64,000 bases of DNA. Source: Sulfuriferula sp047300855 (GTDB taxonomy: Bacteria > Pseudomonadota > Gammaproteobacteria > Burkholderiales > Sulfuriferulaceae). A model generated the notes under the pieces. That model ran no database searches. It worked only from the letters and a program-made list of their open reading frames with translations, and was not told the DNA's origin. Made by a program: the position numbers and the translations under genes. Positions 1 through 8,796 of this stretch are shown piece by piece (position 1 is the first letter of the stretch; every line of letters begins with the position of its first letter). The DNA lies in contig NZ_CP170197.1 in the NCBI RefSeq assembly GCF_047300855.1, forward strand, positions 186,001 through 250,000, read 5' to 3'.

Positions 1-596
1 ATGGAATCCGCAAAGTTCATGTCGCCTACCCAGACCGGGGCAGCATGCAGACGGCCCGCTTGATCGACATAACGAATTGCCACCGGGCACAGGTATGCAT
101 TGCTGGCGCAGGCGGCCTGGAGCAGTGCGGGTTTGAATGGGTGGAGGGCCGTGCCGTCGCCCGTGGTGGACTCGGGAAACAAGGCGACGTTATTCCCGGC
201 GCGTAACAGTTCGGTAAAACTGGCGCTAATCCGCCCCACATCATGGCGGCGTTCACGCTCGATAAACAGCGTGCCGGATTGTGCCGCCAGCCAGCCCAGG
301 ACCGGCCAGCTGCGCACTTCGGATTTGGCGACAAAATATGCCGGGCAGTTTGCCAGCACCAGGAACGGATCCAGCCAGGACAGATGGTTGGCGGCAAACA
401 TCACCCCGCCGGCCACCTCCGGTGGGACACCGGTTACGCGCAACCGGATGCCCAATGTGGCGAGCAATGCGCGCGACCAGCGCATCGTCAAAGCCTGGCG
501 AAGCGTGCGACTTGCCCACGGGAATACCCCGGCCAGTATCAACAGCCCCACCAAGACCACCACAACGGCGCCACCCAGGCGCAATACACGCAGCAT
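1..596 (-). CDS. olsA: OlsA-like lyso-ornithine lipid / 1-acylglycerol-3-phosphate acyltransferase (PlsC family), 3' part outside window
   Basis: About 198 codons are visible from ATG at 596, and the gene runs off the left edge. The protein opens with a hydrophobic membrane segment (about residues 8-24). It then carries the PlsC motif HX4D as NHLSWLD at residues 70-76 and the acceptor-binding motif FPEST at 140-144. Family members transfer an acyl chain from acyl-ACP to a lyso-lipid at the inner membrane. It lies 57 bp downstream of an OlsB-like gene in the same direction, which favours the second step of ornithine-lipid synthesis. From the fold alone it could also be a glycerophospholipid PlsC. 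An in-frame TGA lies just upstream of the chosen ATG. Confidence 0.85.
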   Translation of the reverse strand, partial: MLRVLRLGGAVVVVLVGLLILAGVFPWASRTLRQALTMRWSRALLATLGIRLRVTGVPPEVAGGVMFAANHLSWLDPFLVLANCPAYFVAKSEVRSWPVLGWLAAQSGTLFIERERRHDVGRISASFTELLRAGNNVALFPESTTGDGTALHPFKPALLQAACASNAYLCPVAIRYVDQAGRLHAAPVWVGDMNFADS

Positions 597-653
597 TAGC
601 CGTTTCCATCAAGCGAAAATCCAATTGTGCCCGGAGCGGCGCGTGATTGCAGC

Positions 654-1406
654 TTATTTACTCATGAAGTGGCGTGCGTAAACCTGATTCATCTGTTTGA
701 TGGATAGCAGCAGCATCAGATCGGCGGTATTGAAATCTGCGTCCCAGGCGGGTTCGCCACACAAATACGCACCCACTCGTAGATAACCCTTGATGAGCGA
801 CGGTGTGATTACCGGCCGGTCGCCGTCCAGCTGGTCGAGCGCCAGCGGATGGCGCGGAAATACATGCCATTCCACCGGCGCCAGGCGGGTTTGCGCCAGT
901 GTTTTGTATAGGCTGGCCGCAGTATGGCCGCCGTCATCCATGCTTACGCTGGCGCAGCCGATCAGATAGCTGTAATTGCGTGCGCGCAGATAATCCGCCA
1001 GCCCCGACCACAGCAGGGTGATGACGGCGCCGCCACGATAATCCGGGTGTACGCAGGAACGGCCGATCTCGACCATGCCGGGGCGCAAGTGTGACAGGCG
1101 CGTCAAGTCGAACTCCAACTCGGAATAATAACCGCCGATCTGCTTGGCGCGATGCGGCGCCAGGATGCGATAAGTGCCGATGACCTCGCCGCTGCTGTTG
1201 TCGCGTACCAGTAAATGGTCGCAAAAGTCGTCAAATATATCCTGGTCGAGTCCGGCCTCGCGCGAAGTCAATTGCGCACCCATTTCTTCGGCAAAAACCT
1301 TGTAGCGCAGGCGCTGGGCTTCACGTACTTCGCCGATATCGCGCGCCAGTGATACGCACAAGCGCGGTTTGCTGCGGGCTTGCACGTGGATTTGCGGGTC
1401 GAGCAT
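654..1406 (-). CDS. olsB: OlsB-like L-ornithine N-alpha-acyltransferase (GNAT fold)
   Basis: A 250-residue protein of the hemolysin-like GNAT acyltransferase family, which puts a 3-hydroxyacyl chain on ornithine to make lyso-ornithine lipid. Visible traits are the N-terminal LRYKVFAEEMGA segment, the EIGRSCVHPDYRGG stretch (about residues 112-125) that forms the core of this family, and a C-terminal KGYLRVGAYLCGEPAWD segment. The length matches OlsB. The following olsA-like gene in the same direction makes a complete two-step ornithine-lipid operon. Such phosphorus-free lipids commonly replace phospholipids under phosphate limitation, but no Pho box was recognised here. Confidence 0.85.
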   Translation of the reverse strand: MLDPQIHVQARSKPRLCVSLARDIGEVREAQRLRYKVFAEEMGAQLTSREAGLDQDIFDDFCDHLLVRDNSSGEVIGTYRILAPHRAKQIGGYYSELEFDLTRLSHLRPGMVEIGRSCVHPDYRGGAVITLLWSGLADYLRARNYSYLIGCASVSMDDGGHTAASLYKTLAQTRLAPVEWHVFPRHPLALDQLDGDRPVITPSLIKGYLRVGAYLCGEPAWDADFNTADLMLLLSIKQMNQVYARHFMSK

Positions 1407-1496
1407 ATTGTGTACTCCATTTTGGTGACAATGGAATGCACAGTAAGCAGCGCACGTTACGCTGAAATTACGGCTGAATGAAAATTCGGTGACGCA

Positions 1497-1516
1497 GGGC
1501 AGGAAAAATCCTGCCC
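1497..1516 (-). terminator. Perfect 8-bp-stem hairpin downstream of slyB-like gene
   Basis: GGGCAGGA (1497-1504) and TCCTGCCC (1509-1516) are perfectly complementary around an AAAA loop. The site lies 32 bp past the stop of the minus-strand lipoprotein gene and before olsB. It lacks a clear U-tract, so it may be a weak terminator or an mRNA 3'-end stabiliser. Confidence 0.5.
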
Positions 1517-1547
1517 TCAGGCTTAACGGGGATATCTGCTGCGCCGA

Positions 1548-2003
1548 TCAGTGCGTGACCCGGGTGACGCCGTCCCCGCTCAGTACACGCACGCGGTCGC
1601 CGGGACGGAAGTATTCATCCGCACCCTGGGTGACGGCAATGGTGCGGCCGGAATCCAGCCTGACGGTGATTTCCAGGCCGTTTTGACGGGTGGCGCTTTC
1701 CTCTATCGCCGACCCCGCCAAGCCACCTGCCACCGCGCCGACCACCGCGCCGACCACGCTGCCTCTGCCGCTGCCGACCTCGCTGCCTGCGAGGCCGCCG
1801 ACCACTGCTCCGGCGCCGGTGCCAATCGGGGTCTTGGTGCCTTCAATCTTGACGTTGCGTACCGCCACGACCACTCCCATCTGTACTTCCTGCGCGCTTC
1901 TTGCCTGGCTGCGACTGTAGTCGCCACTACCAAGGCCGCTGGCGCAGCCGGCCAGGGTGAGCGCTGTAACCAGACCGAGCGTGATTGATTTGAGTAAATT
2001 CAT
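1548..2003 (-). CDS. SlyB/Pcp-type glycine-zipper outer-membrane lipoprotein
   Basis: 151 residues from the ATG at 2003, which starts MNLLKSITLG and is preferred over an upstream ATG at 2039. A lipoprotein signal ends in LTLAGC (lipobox). The middle is a glycine-zipper of GxxxG repeats (GAGAVVGGLAG, GAVVGAVAGGLAG) that should span or insert in a membrane twice. The C-terminal part (ITVRLDSGRTIAVTQ, FRPGDRVRVL) matches the SlyB family. It is probably an outer-membrane integrity lipoprotein. The gene stands alone between the PfkB kinase and olsB. Confidence 0.8.
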   Translation of the reverse strand: MNLLKSITLGLVTALTLAGCASGLGSGDYSRSQARSAQEVQMGVVVAVRNVKIEGTKTPIGTGAGAVVGGLAGSEVGSGRGSVVGAVVGAVAGGLAGSAIEESATRQNGLEITVRLDSGRTIAVTQGADEYFRPGDRVRVLSGDGVTRVTH

Positions 2004-2058
2004 GATATGACTCCCGCGGGTTAACATGCATAGAGACAATCCGCTACAGGCTTAGTTC

Positions 2059-2994
2059 TTAACTCATCGCATAGCCGAATTGTGCGCGAAACAAAGCGCT
2101 GATTTCATCACGGCTATGCTGGTGGTTCTGCGCGCCCTGCTGCGCAATCTTGAGCGCTCCCATCAGGCTGGCGAGCCGTCCGGTGGTGGCCCAGTCCATG
2201 CCCTTCTCAATGCCGTATAGCAGCCCGGCGCGGTAGGCGTCACCGCAGCCGGTGGGGTCCACCACGGCCGCTGGCCGGGCGCACGGAATCTCGATCACGC
2301 CGCCGTCGGCATGGATACTGGAGCCCTGCTCGCCGCGCGTGACGATGAGCGCGCGCACCCGTCTGGCCAATTCGTCCAGAGACTTTCCGGTACGCGTTTG
2401 CAGGAGCTCGGCTTCGTAGTCGTTAAGGGTGACGTAATCGGCCAGTTCGACAAAATGTGCCAATTCCTCGCCATTGAACATCGGCATCCCTTGGCCGGGA
2501 TCGAAAATGAATGGAATCTGGGCGGCATGAAATTGTTCGGCATGCTGGAGCATGCCGTCGCGACCATCCGGCGAGATGATGCCCAGCGTCACACCCGTGG
2601 CATCCGTTACCTGATTCAGATGCGAGTGATTCATTGCACCGGGATGGAACGCGGTGATCTGGTTATCCGACAGATCGGTGGTGATGAAGGCCTGTGCGGT
2701 AAAACTGCCGGGCACCGAACGGATGTGGGTCCGGGCGATGTCCAGCCCATCCAGACGGGCTGCGTAAGGCGCGAAATCGTCACCGCAGGTTGCCATGATC
2801 AGCGGGTCGCCGCCGAGCAGTTTGAGGTTGTAAGCAATATTGCCCGCGCAGCCGCCGTATTCGCGGCGCATTTCCGGCACCAGGAACGATACGTTCAGGA
2901 TATGGATTTTCTCCGGCAGGATATGGTTTTTGAAATGATCCTGAAACACCATGATGGAATCAAACGCGAGCGAGCCGCAAATCAGAGCAGACAT
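2059..2994 (-). CDS. PfkB-family carbohydrate/nucleoside kinase (adenosine-kinase-like)
   Basis: 311 residues. PfkB signatures are visible at both ends: the N-terminal GGCAGNIAYNLKLLGG segment (about residues 47-62), and the C-terminal anion-hole motif DPTGCGDAYRAG (about 246-257), which contains the catalytic Asp. Proteins of this type transfer phosphate from ATP to a sugar or nucleoside hydroxyl in the cytoplasm. Close relatives are often annotated as adenosine kinase. That is worth noting because a nucleoside uptake cluster lies at the other end of the window, but the sequence does not fix the substrate. It is monocistronic and divergent from the downstream plus-strand gene. Confidence 0.85.
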   Translation of the reverse strand: MSALICGSLAFDSIMVFQDHFKNHILPEKIHILNVSFLVPEMRREYGGCAGNIAYNLKLLGGDPLIMATCGDDFAPYAARLDGLDIARTHIRSVPGSFTAQAFITTDLSDNQITAFHPGAMNHSHLNQVTDATGVTLGIISPDGRDGMLQHAEQFHAAQIPFIFDPGQGMPMFNGEELAHFVELADYVTLNDYEAELLQTRTGKSLDELARRVRALIVTRGEQGSSIHADGGVIEIPCARPAAVVDPTGCGDAYRAGLLYGIEKGMDWATTGRLASLMGALKIAQQGAQNHQHSRDEISALFRAQFGYAMS

Positions 2995-3114
2995 TGGTTG
3001 GTCCGTGGCAGTGAAATAATGCGCGGATTATAACAGCGGCCGCCTGTTCTGCTTTCATCAAAGCTTCACCCAGTATTAACCTTGCTGTCGCAAGCGCGCC
3101 TTAGTCTGCTGAAT

Positions 3115-4017
3115 ATGAATAAGGTCCTGCGCGTGCTGTTGTGGAGTATCCCGCTGCTATGCCAGTCGCACGATGTGCTGGCATGGGGACTTTATACTCA
3201 CGTATTTTTTGCGCAGTGGCTGATGTGGGGTGTGCCGCTGCTCGACTCCAAATTACGCCGCGCTGCCTTGCGTTATCCGAAGCTGGTGATGGCCGGGGCG
3301 TGCCTGCCCGATCTTGCGCTGGTCGGCAAGCATGTCGGTACGCAGGCTTTTAACGATACGCATGACTGGGATGGCGCGCTGCGCATGATGCGCGAAGCGG
3401 ATACCGATGTGCAGCGCGCGCTGGCGCTGGGTTACCAAAGCCATCTGCTGGTGGACGTGATTGCGCACCATCATTTTGTGCCTGCCCATGAACATCTGTG
3501 GATAAATCTGCCGGTGCTCACCCATGCGGCTTCCGAGTGGGCAATGGATGCGCATATACAACCGCATTTGCTGGCGACCCCGGCTACCCTGCTGCACGAC
3601 TGCCGGGACGAGATCAGCCAGCATATTGCCCGCCATTTTGCGGTGGATATCGCCACCACACAGCGCGCGCTGAAGCTGCTGGCGCGTGCGGATGGGCTAT
3701 TGCGCGGCAGTCGCCTGCCGCAATTGTTGTATCGAAGTTCCGCCCGGCTGGATAGGCGCTTGTCCAGGCGCTTTGATTATTTCGTGGCGCAGACCACGCG
3801 CAGGCTGGGTGAAATCAATCAGTTGAGCGAAGGGTTCAGCCCGCTGGCTGATGCCAACGGCGGCTGCCCGGCGATTGCCAGGGACCGGCTGGCCTATTTC
3901 ACCATCGGGCAAATCCGGCGCGGCCAGCCGCTGCCGGGCGATTGCTTTTACAGCATCAGCGAGGCCATGGCCACGATACCGCCCAGCGCGATGCCGGCCA
4001 GTACATCGGTAGGGTAG
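3115..4017 (+). CDS. Zinc-dependent phospholipase C-like protein
   Basis: 300 residues from the ATG at 3115 (MNKVLRVLLW). The frame can also be opened by a TTG 33 bp earlier. An N-terminal hydrophobic segment ending in AWG suggests export. His and Asp residues sit where the zinc-dependent PLC/S1-P1 nuclease fold places its ligands: WGLYTHVFF, GACLPDLAL, THDWDG and the GYQSHLLVDVIAHHHF stretch. The family cleaves phospholipids or acts as a related metallo-hydrolase. The true substrate is unknown. It converges with the PAP2 gene and overlaps its 3' end by 70 bp. Confidence 0.7.
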   Translation: MNKVLRVLLWSIPLLCQSHDVLAWGLYTHVFFAQWLMWGVPLLDSKLRRAALRYPKLVMAGACLPDLALVGKHVGTQAFNDTHDWDGALRMMREADTDVQRALALGYQSHLLVDVIAHHHFVPAHEHLWINLPVLTHAASEWAMDAHIQPHLLATPATLLHDCRDEISQHIARHFAVDIATTQRALKLLARADGLLRGSRLPQLLYRSSARLDRRLSRRFDYFVAQTTRRLGEINQLSEGFSPLADANGGCPAIARDRLAYFTIGQIRRGQPLPGDCFYSISEAMATIPPSAMPASTSVG

Positions 4018-4478
4018 TGCAGACCCAGGATCAGGCGCGAGACGGCAACCAGTGCGGTAAACGGCAATACCAGCCAGATCAGGCCAGGATAATAGTGAAT
4101 CACCACCAGGCTGAATGCCACGGCATGCAGGGTGTGCCCGGACGGGAAACTGAAGCGGTCAAGCGGCGCAGTCAGGCACAAGATATCGCCAAACTGCTGG
4201 AATGGGCGAGGGCGCAAGGTTTTGCCTTTCAGCCATTTATAGAGCAGCGTCGCGGCCAGACCGGCGCCTATCATGTTGAGCACGGCCGGAATCGCCGCAT
4301 AGCCATCCCAGGCCAGCAGCGCCAGCATCAGCGTGTACCAGAATACCCCGTTGCCCAGGCGGCTGATCAGCCGGAACGCGCCGACCACCCCGCGAAACCG
4401 CCGCGCCCGGTTGAAGCGTGCGGCCAGCGGCGCCTCCCACTCAGCGAGTGTTTGCCAGTGCCAGTCGAGTCGTATCAT
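3948..4478 (-). CDS. PAP2-family membrane phosphatase
   Basis: 176 residues from the ATG at 4478 (MIRLDWHW). The three PAP2 phosphatase motifs are present in order: KGKTLRPRP, PSGHTLH and SRLILGLHYPTD. Several hydrophobic helices surround them, so it is an integral membrane enzyme that removes phosphate from lipid phosphates or polyprenyl pyrophosphates. Its start overlaps the end of the upstream glycosyltransferase by 38 bp, which implies one transcript and a joint role in glycolipid metabolism. Confidence 0.88.
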   Translation of the reverse strand: MIRLDWHWQTLAEWEAPLAARFNRARRFRGVVGAFRLISRLGNGVFWYTLMLALLAWDGYAAIPAVLNMIGAGLAATLLYKWLKGKTLRPRPFQQFGDILCLTAPLDRFSFPSGHTLHAVAFSLVVIHYYPGLIWLVLPFTALVAVSRLILGLHYPTDVLAGIALGGIVAMASLML

Positions 4479-5667
4479 CGTATTCCTCCTTCTCCACGAT
4501 TGCATATAACACCTGCTCAAACCGGTCGTGAATGTTGTCCCATTTCATTTGCTGGGCGGTATGTCGGGCTGCCAGAGCCATGCGCTGCGCCAGGGCCGGG
4601 TCGGCCGCCAGGCGTACCGACTGAGCTATAAAAGCTTCCTCATCATCGTACGCGGCCAGCACTCCATTCTCGTTGTGATCGATCAGTTCCTCCGCTGCCG
4701 CATAGTCGTATGCCACCACCGCCAGACCGCTGGCCATGGCCTCGATGGTCACGTTGCCGAAGGTTTCGGTCAGGCTGGGGAACAGGAACACGTCCGCTGA
4801 CGCATAGTGACGTGACAAATCCACGCCGCTGCGCATCCCGCAAAATACCGCCTGCGGATACGCGGCCTGCAACGTTGCCCGGTCCGGGCCGTCGCCCACC
4901 AGCACGAGGCGCGTGTGCGGATTACACTTGTGCATCGCCGCGAAGGCGGCGAACACCAGCTTCAGATTTTTTTCCGGCGCCAGACGGCCCACGTACAGAA
5001 CCACCTGAGTGGCCTCATCCACGCCCCAGCTGGCGCGCAAATCGGCATCGCGGTGCGCCGGGGAGAACAGTTCGGTATCCACGCCGCGCGCCACGACTTC
5101 CAGATTGCCATAGCCATGCACCTGCAATTCGCGCCGGATGCCCTCGGTGGGTACCAGCGTTACGCAGGATTTGTTATGAAATTTGCGCAGATACGCCAGA
5201 ATGGGGCGGCGTAGCCAGCCGATGCCATAGTGCTGGCTGTAGCTGTGGAAATTGGTGTGGAAATCCGTGCTCACCGGGATGCGCAACTTGTTGGCAGCCG
5301 CCAGCGCCGACCAGCCCAGGGGGCCCTCGGTGGCGATGTGTACCAGATCGGGGCGTTTCAGGCTCCACAGCCGGGTCAATGCCGATTTGGCGGGCAAGCC
5401 CATTTTCAATCCTGCGTAACGTGGAATCGCCACGCCGGGTTTGAGCACTTCTTCCAGGCTGGAGCTGGAAACTGCCGAGTCCTGCGCACTCTGGCGTGGG
5501 CGCACCAGCTGAATCTGATGACCGCGCTGTTGCAGATCCGCCACCTGACGGCCCAGCGTCATGGCCACGCCATTGATTTCCGGAGGATAGGTCTCCGTTA
5601 CCAATGCAATCCGCAATGGCAACGGGCGCGAAGAGAGGGTCTGTAGTAATAAGTCGTCGTTATCCAT
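4441..5667 (-). CDS. GT4-family glycosyltransferase (MgtA/SqdX-like)
   Basis: 408 residues. It has the GT-B architecture. The N-terminal acceptor domain begins RIALVTETYPPEINGVAMTL after a short extension. The C-terminal nucleotide-sugar domain carries VVLYVGRLAPEKNL and the GT4 EX7E region FPSLTETFGNVTIEAMASGL. This subgroup (GDP-mannose-dependent alpha-mannosyltransferases, sulfoquinovosyl transferases) glycosylates diacylglycerol or similar lipids. The PAP2 phosphatase downstream could supply the diacylglycerol acceptor. That link is inference from operon overlap. Confidence 0.85.
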   Translation of the reverse strand: MDNDDLLLQTLSSRPLPLRIALVTETYPPEINGVAMTLGRQVADLQQRGHQIQLVRPRQSAQDSAVSSSSLEEVLKPGVAIPRYAGLKMGLPAKSALTRLWSLKRPDLVHIATEGPLGWSALAAANKLRIPVSTDFHTNFHSYSQHYGIGWLRRPILAYLRKFHNKSCVTLVPTEGIRRELQVHGYGNLEVVARGVDTELFSPAHRDADLRASWGVDEATQVVLYVGRLAPEKNLKLVFAAFAAMHKCNPHTRLVLVGDGPDRATLQAAYPQAVFCGMRSGVDLSRHYASADVFLFPSLTETFGNVTIEAMASGLAVVAYDYAAAEELIDHNENGVLAAYDDEEAFIAQSVRLAADPALAQRMALAARHTAQQMKWDNIHDRFEQVLYAIVEKEEYDDTTRLALANTR

Positions 5668-5799
5668 ATGGCCAGTTTCGCGACTGATGGCGACAATTTT
5701 GTGACAATAATTTGAAGATTAGACGTATTTACCTGAACACCAAAGGGTCCCTTGTATTGGCTGGGTAAGGGGGGCTCTGTTTATTTAGTAACCGTGAAT

Positions 5800-6069
5800 C
5801 TATTTTTTGTTCAAATCTTCGCGTTTTTGCAGATAGGCTTCACGCGTCAGATCTCCGCGCGCATAGGATTCGTCCAGGATATCCAGCGCTGTCCGGCGCA
5901 TTTCTAGCTTGGAATGGGCACCTGATTCCCGGTTGCCGAACAGATATTTGACGAGCGCAAACAACAGCAGGATGGGCACCAGCCCGATGAGGGCCATCCA
6001 GAACCAGCCGAAAATCATCCAGCCGCCACCGTTACCGAACATCCAGCCACCGTGATCCCATCCGTACAT
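5800..6069 (-). CDS. Small SHOCT-domain membrane protein
   Basis: 89 residues. The N-terminus is rich in Trp, Gly and Met (MYGWDHGGWMFGNGGG). One transmembrane helix follows (about residues 20-45). A C-terminal SHOCT domain contains ALDILDESYARGDLTREAYL, the usual 'short C-terminal' helix pair. Such proteins often accompany copper and heavy-metal resistance genes. This one is the last gene of the minus-strand copper block, next to DUF302. Its biochemical role is not known. Confidence 0.8.
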   Translation of the reverse strand: MYGWDHGGWMFGNGGGWMIFGWFWMALIGLVPILLLFALVKYLFGNRESGAHSKLEMRRTALDILDESYARGDLTREAYLQKREDLNKK

Positions 6070-6116
6070 GCTGTGCTCCTTTCAAAAGATTGGCCGTGGT
6101 TTGTAGGGCACATGAT

Positions 6117-6506
6117 TTATGTTTTCAGACCGTCTCGCACACGCTCCAGCCGGGCGCGCGCTTCCTGGGCTACTGCTTTGACTTCGGGGTTGCTGACCAG
6201 CTGGACCATAATGTCGGGATCAAGAAAGGCAACGGTGATTTTGCCGTCGGTTTCTTCACGCACCACCACATTGCAGGGCAGCAGCAGACCGATATCGGCT
6301 TCCGCTTCGATGGCGCGATTGGCCAGCGGCGGATTGCAGGCGCCGAGGATGCGATAAGGGCGTTTGTCGAGATTGAGCTTGGCCTTTAGAGTGGCCTTGA
6401 CATCGATGTCGGTGAGTACGCCAAAGCCTTCCTGCTTCAGGCCTTCGATGGTTTTTTCTACTGCAGAGTCAAACGGCATGTCGAGCTGGATGCTGAAACC
6501 ATACAT
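6117..6506 (-). CDS. DUF302 protein
   Basis: 129 residues matching DUF302 throughout: YGFSIQLDMPFDSAVEKTIE at the start, GFGVLTDIDVKATLKAKL, then the typical YRILGACNPPLANRAIE and DIGLLLPCNVVVRE segments with two conserved Cys. It is a cytoplasmic-looking alpha/beta fold with no signal peptide. DUF302 genes often lie among copper or sulfur-oxidation genes. The molecular function is unknown. It sits between the SHOCT gene and the CusF-like gene, all on the minus strand. Confidence 0.85.
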   Translation of the reverse strand: MYGFSIQLDMPFDSAVEKTIEGLKQEGFGVLTDIDVKATLKAKLNLDKRPYRILGACNPPLANRAIEAEADIGLLLPCNVVVREETDGKITVAFLDPDIMVQLVSNPEVKAVAQEARARLERVRDGLKT

Positions 6507-6634
6507 GAGGCAATCTCCTAAATAACATTGAATTGAGCACGACCATGCCGCTGCAATGATCGTGCATTGATGGAAATATCAATATAGCTCAGCAGCGGAT
6601 TTTGTCCGAAGAATTCCCCTGTGGACAGCCGATG

Positions 6635-7009
6635 TCATTCGGCTTGGGAATTCCCACCCGCTGCACGCGCCGGCTCCACCCGCATTACCGTCAGCACGCC
6701 ACCGACCCTATCCGCGGCAAAACGGATTTTGTCTCCGGTTTTCACCTTGTCCAGCATGGCAGGGTCGTTGACCCTGAATACCATGGTCATGGCCGGCATG
6801 CCGAGGTTGGTGATGGGGCCGTGTTTGATGGTCAGCTTGCCGGTGTCCTTGTCAACTTTTTTTATTTCACCGTCACTGAGCGGCAGGCTCGCTTCCGCAC
6901 CGGCAAGTTTGCCAGTCCCGGCGGGTGCGTCGTGATGCGCGGAGTCGGCAATGGCGGTGCCGTTCAATGCGAGCAGTAAAACCAGGGCAGGGGAAAGTTT
7001 CAGTAACAT
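6635..7009 (-). CDS. Periplasmic CusF-like copper-binding protein
   Basis: 124 residues from the ATG at 7009 (MLLKLSPALV). An upstream in-frame ATG at 7093 would overlap the cytochrome gene and give no signal peptide. A signal peptide runs to about residue 22 (GTAIADS). The mature part has the CusF/CusB-C fold signature: GEIKKVDKDTGKLTIKHGPI, then NLGMPAMTMVFRV, which holds the Met ligands. It should chaperone Cu(I) or Ag(I) in the periplasm. The gene starts 56 bp after the cytochrome c stop. Confidence 0.87.
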   Translation of the reverse strand: MLLKLSPALVLLLALNGTAIADSAHHDAPAGTGKLAGAEASLPLSDGEIKKVDKDTGKLTIKHGPITNLGMPAMTMVFRVNDPAMLDKVKTGDKIRFAADRVGGVLTVMRVEPARAAGGNSQAE

Positions 7010-7064
7010 ATCGGTTCTCCGTGTAATAAGGGTAAATAGGTAAATGATTGAATCGCTGTCCGGT

Positions 7065-7655
7065 CTAATGGCTGGAATGCGGGCTGCTGTCATGGCTGTG
7101 ACCCTGTGCAGCCGGCATGGTTGCTCCGTCCATCGGAGCCATGTCTTCGTCCGGCGGCGCCTTGGCGACCATATCTTTGTACTGCGCAGGCGTCATGGCG
7201 GGTAGTTTCTGCAGGAAGGCGACCATGCTCCAGATCGTCGCGTCGTCATGGCTCGGTCCCCAGGCTGGCATCGCGCTCATCTTCATGCCGTGCTTGATCA
7301 CCCAGAATGCTTCGCGCGGATCCACGTTCGCCTCGCTCAGATTGGGCGGCTGAGGATACAGCCCCGGGCGCAGCTCGGAATCCTCCATCCCGGGCGCCAG
7401 ATGGCAGCTGGTGCACATTGCAGCATACTGGCCGGCGCCTTTCAGGATCAGTTGCGGGTCGTCGAGATTGGCAGGCAGCTGGATTGCCGCAGCATGTCGC
7501 TCAACCGAGCGTTCGCGCGTGGTTTGCATCAGCGCGTAGGTGATTTTCCAGTGCGGGCTGTCTGCGCCCGGATTATATAAGCCCGACCATACGAATACAC
7601 CCGCGCCCAGCACGAGCACCAGCAGGGTCGTCAGTACGATTTTTACGGTTTTCAT
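7065..7655 (-). CDS. Membrane-anchored c-type cytochrome with Met/His-rich tail
   Basis: 196 residues. An N-terminal hydrophobic anchor (about residues 5-26) lacks an obvious cleavage site. A single haem motif CTSCH follows (about residue 82-86), with downstream Met candidates for the sixth ligand (HGMKMSAMPAWGP). The last 30 residues are a low-complexity tail rich in Met, His and Ser (DEDMAPMDGATMP, HSHDSSPHSSH), which looks metal-binding. Its place between copB and the CusF-like gene suggests a role in periplasmic copper redox chemistry or an electron path for it. Confidence 0.85.
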   Translation of the reverse strand: MKTVKIVLTTLLVLVLGAGVFVWSGLYNPGADSPHWKITYALMQTTRERSVERHAAAIQLPANLDDPQLILKGAGQYAAMCTSCHLAPGMEDSELRPGLYPQPPNLSEANVDPREAFWVIKHGMKMSAMPAWGPSHDDATIWSMVAFLQKLPAMTPAQYKDMVAKAPPDEDMAPMDGATMPAAQGHSHDSSPHSSH

Positions 7656-7839
7656 GGACGTCTCTTTTCGGAACCAGACGGGCGGTTGCAGAAGACGCCC
7701 TGGCGAATCAATGTGCAGTGCAAGGTATTCATTTTTTCCCTTAGAATTTAAAAAACCGACGAAAATCGTTGGAACAATTGAGTAACGAATGCGTGGCGCT
7801 CATCCTGCTTCATCCGCCAGGCATGGCGGGATAGGCTGT

Positions 7840-8766
7840 TCAGAACCAGATGCGCACGCCCGCCATTAACTGAAAGTCATGCGCCGGCGTGCTTTCGGTA
7901 CGCGAAAAATCCGCTGTTTTCCCATATTTCCGGAGTATGTTGAATCCTATATAGGGAGCGAATTCCCGTCGGATTTCGTAACGCAAACGGACGCCCAGGG
8001 AGGTATCGGATAGCCCTGCACCGACGCCACGCTCGCGGTCATCCTCGCTGTACAGATTGGCATCCAGTTCAGGCGTGAGGATCAGTCGTTGCGTCAACAG
8101 CAGGTCGTATGAAGTTTTCAGTTTCAGCGCAGCGCGTCCGGCATCTCCCAGATAAGCGGTTGCTTCGACATCAAACTTGTAAGGCGCCAGGCCCTGAATT
8201 CCCAGCGCCGCCCAGTCTCGCGTGGGACCGCTACCAAAATCATGTCGGACCCCCGTCATTAACGTCCAGAAGGGCGAGAAGGTGTGGCCCCACAGCAATT
8301 CCGCTTCAGCGTCCTGAATTTTCCCTTTGGTCCGCTGACCTTCGCTGCGAATCCACAGCTGGTTCAGATCACGGCCGAAGCGAAAGCGTCCATCCCATAC
8401 CAGGCTGTCACGCTTGCCATGGACATATTCCAGCTGGTCGAGCAGGAGTTTGGCGATCAGCGGATCATCTTCCATATGCATGCTATCCATGTCTATGCCA
8501 TAGGCAGCGTAGGATTTTCCTGCCGAGCCATCGCTGCTCGGCAGGCTGCCTACCGGCGGTGCGGGCTGCGCAGCCGGGTCTGGTTCTGGCTTGCTGACGG
8601 GTTTGTCCATCCCGGGCATGTCGCCCATGTTTTGCGTGCTCGAATCGGATCCGGAAGTCGACATGTCATGCCCGGACATAGACATCGGCTCTTGGGCAAA
8701 TGCAGCCCCGCCCAGAGGAAACAGCGCGCAGAGCAATATTTGCGCTAACGGCTTGAGGTTTTTCAT
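7840..8766 (-). CDS. copB: Outer-membrane copper resistance protein CopB (PcoB family)
   Basis: 308 residues from the ATG at 8766 (MKNLKPLAQI). A signal peptide ends near AFAQE. A Met/His/Asp-rich stretch follows (SMSGHDMS, MGDMPGMDKP) that can bind copper. The C-terminal two thirds form a beta-barrel with PcoB motifs (WDGRFRFGRDLNQLWIRSEG, GVRHDFGSGPTRDWAALGI). The protein ends in an aromatic residue (RIWF) as expected for outer-membrane insertion. It follows copA directly (30 bp). Confidence 0.93.
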   Translation of the reverse strand: MKNLKPLAQILLCALFPLGGAAFAQEPMSMSGHDMSTSGSDSSTQNMGDMPGMDKPVSKPEPDPAAQPAPPVGSLPSSDGSAGKSYAAYGIDMDSMHMEDDPLIAKLLLDQLEYVHGKRDSLVWDGRFRFGRDLNQLWIRSEGQRTKGKIQDAEAELLWGHTFSPFWTLMTGVRHDFGSGPTRDWAALGIQGLAPYKFDVEATAYLGDAGRAALKLKTSYDLLLTQRLILTPELDANLYSEDDRERGVGAGLSDTSLGVRLRYEIRREFAPYIGFNILRKYGKTADFSRTESTPAHDFQLMAGVRIWF

Positions 8767-8796
8767 CGCAATGATCTCCGTTATTTCACACACAGA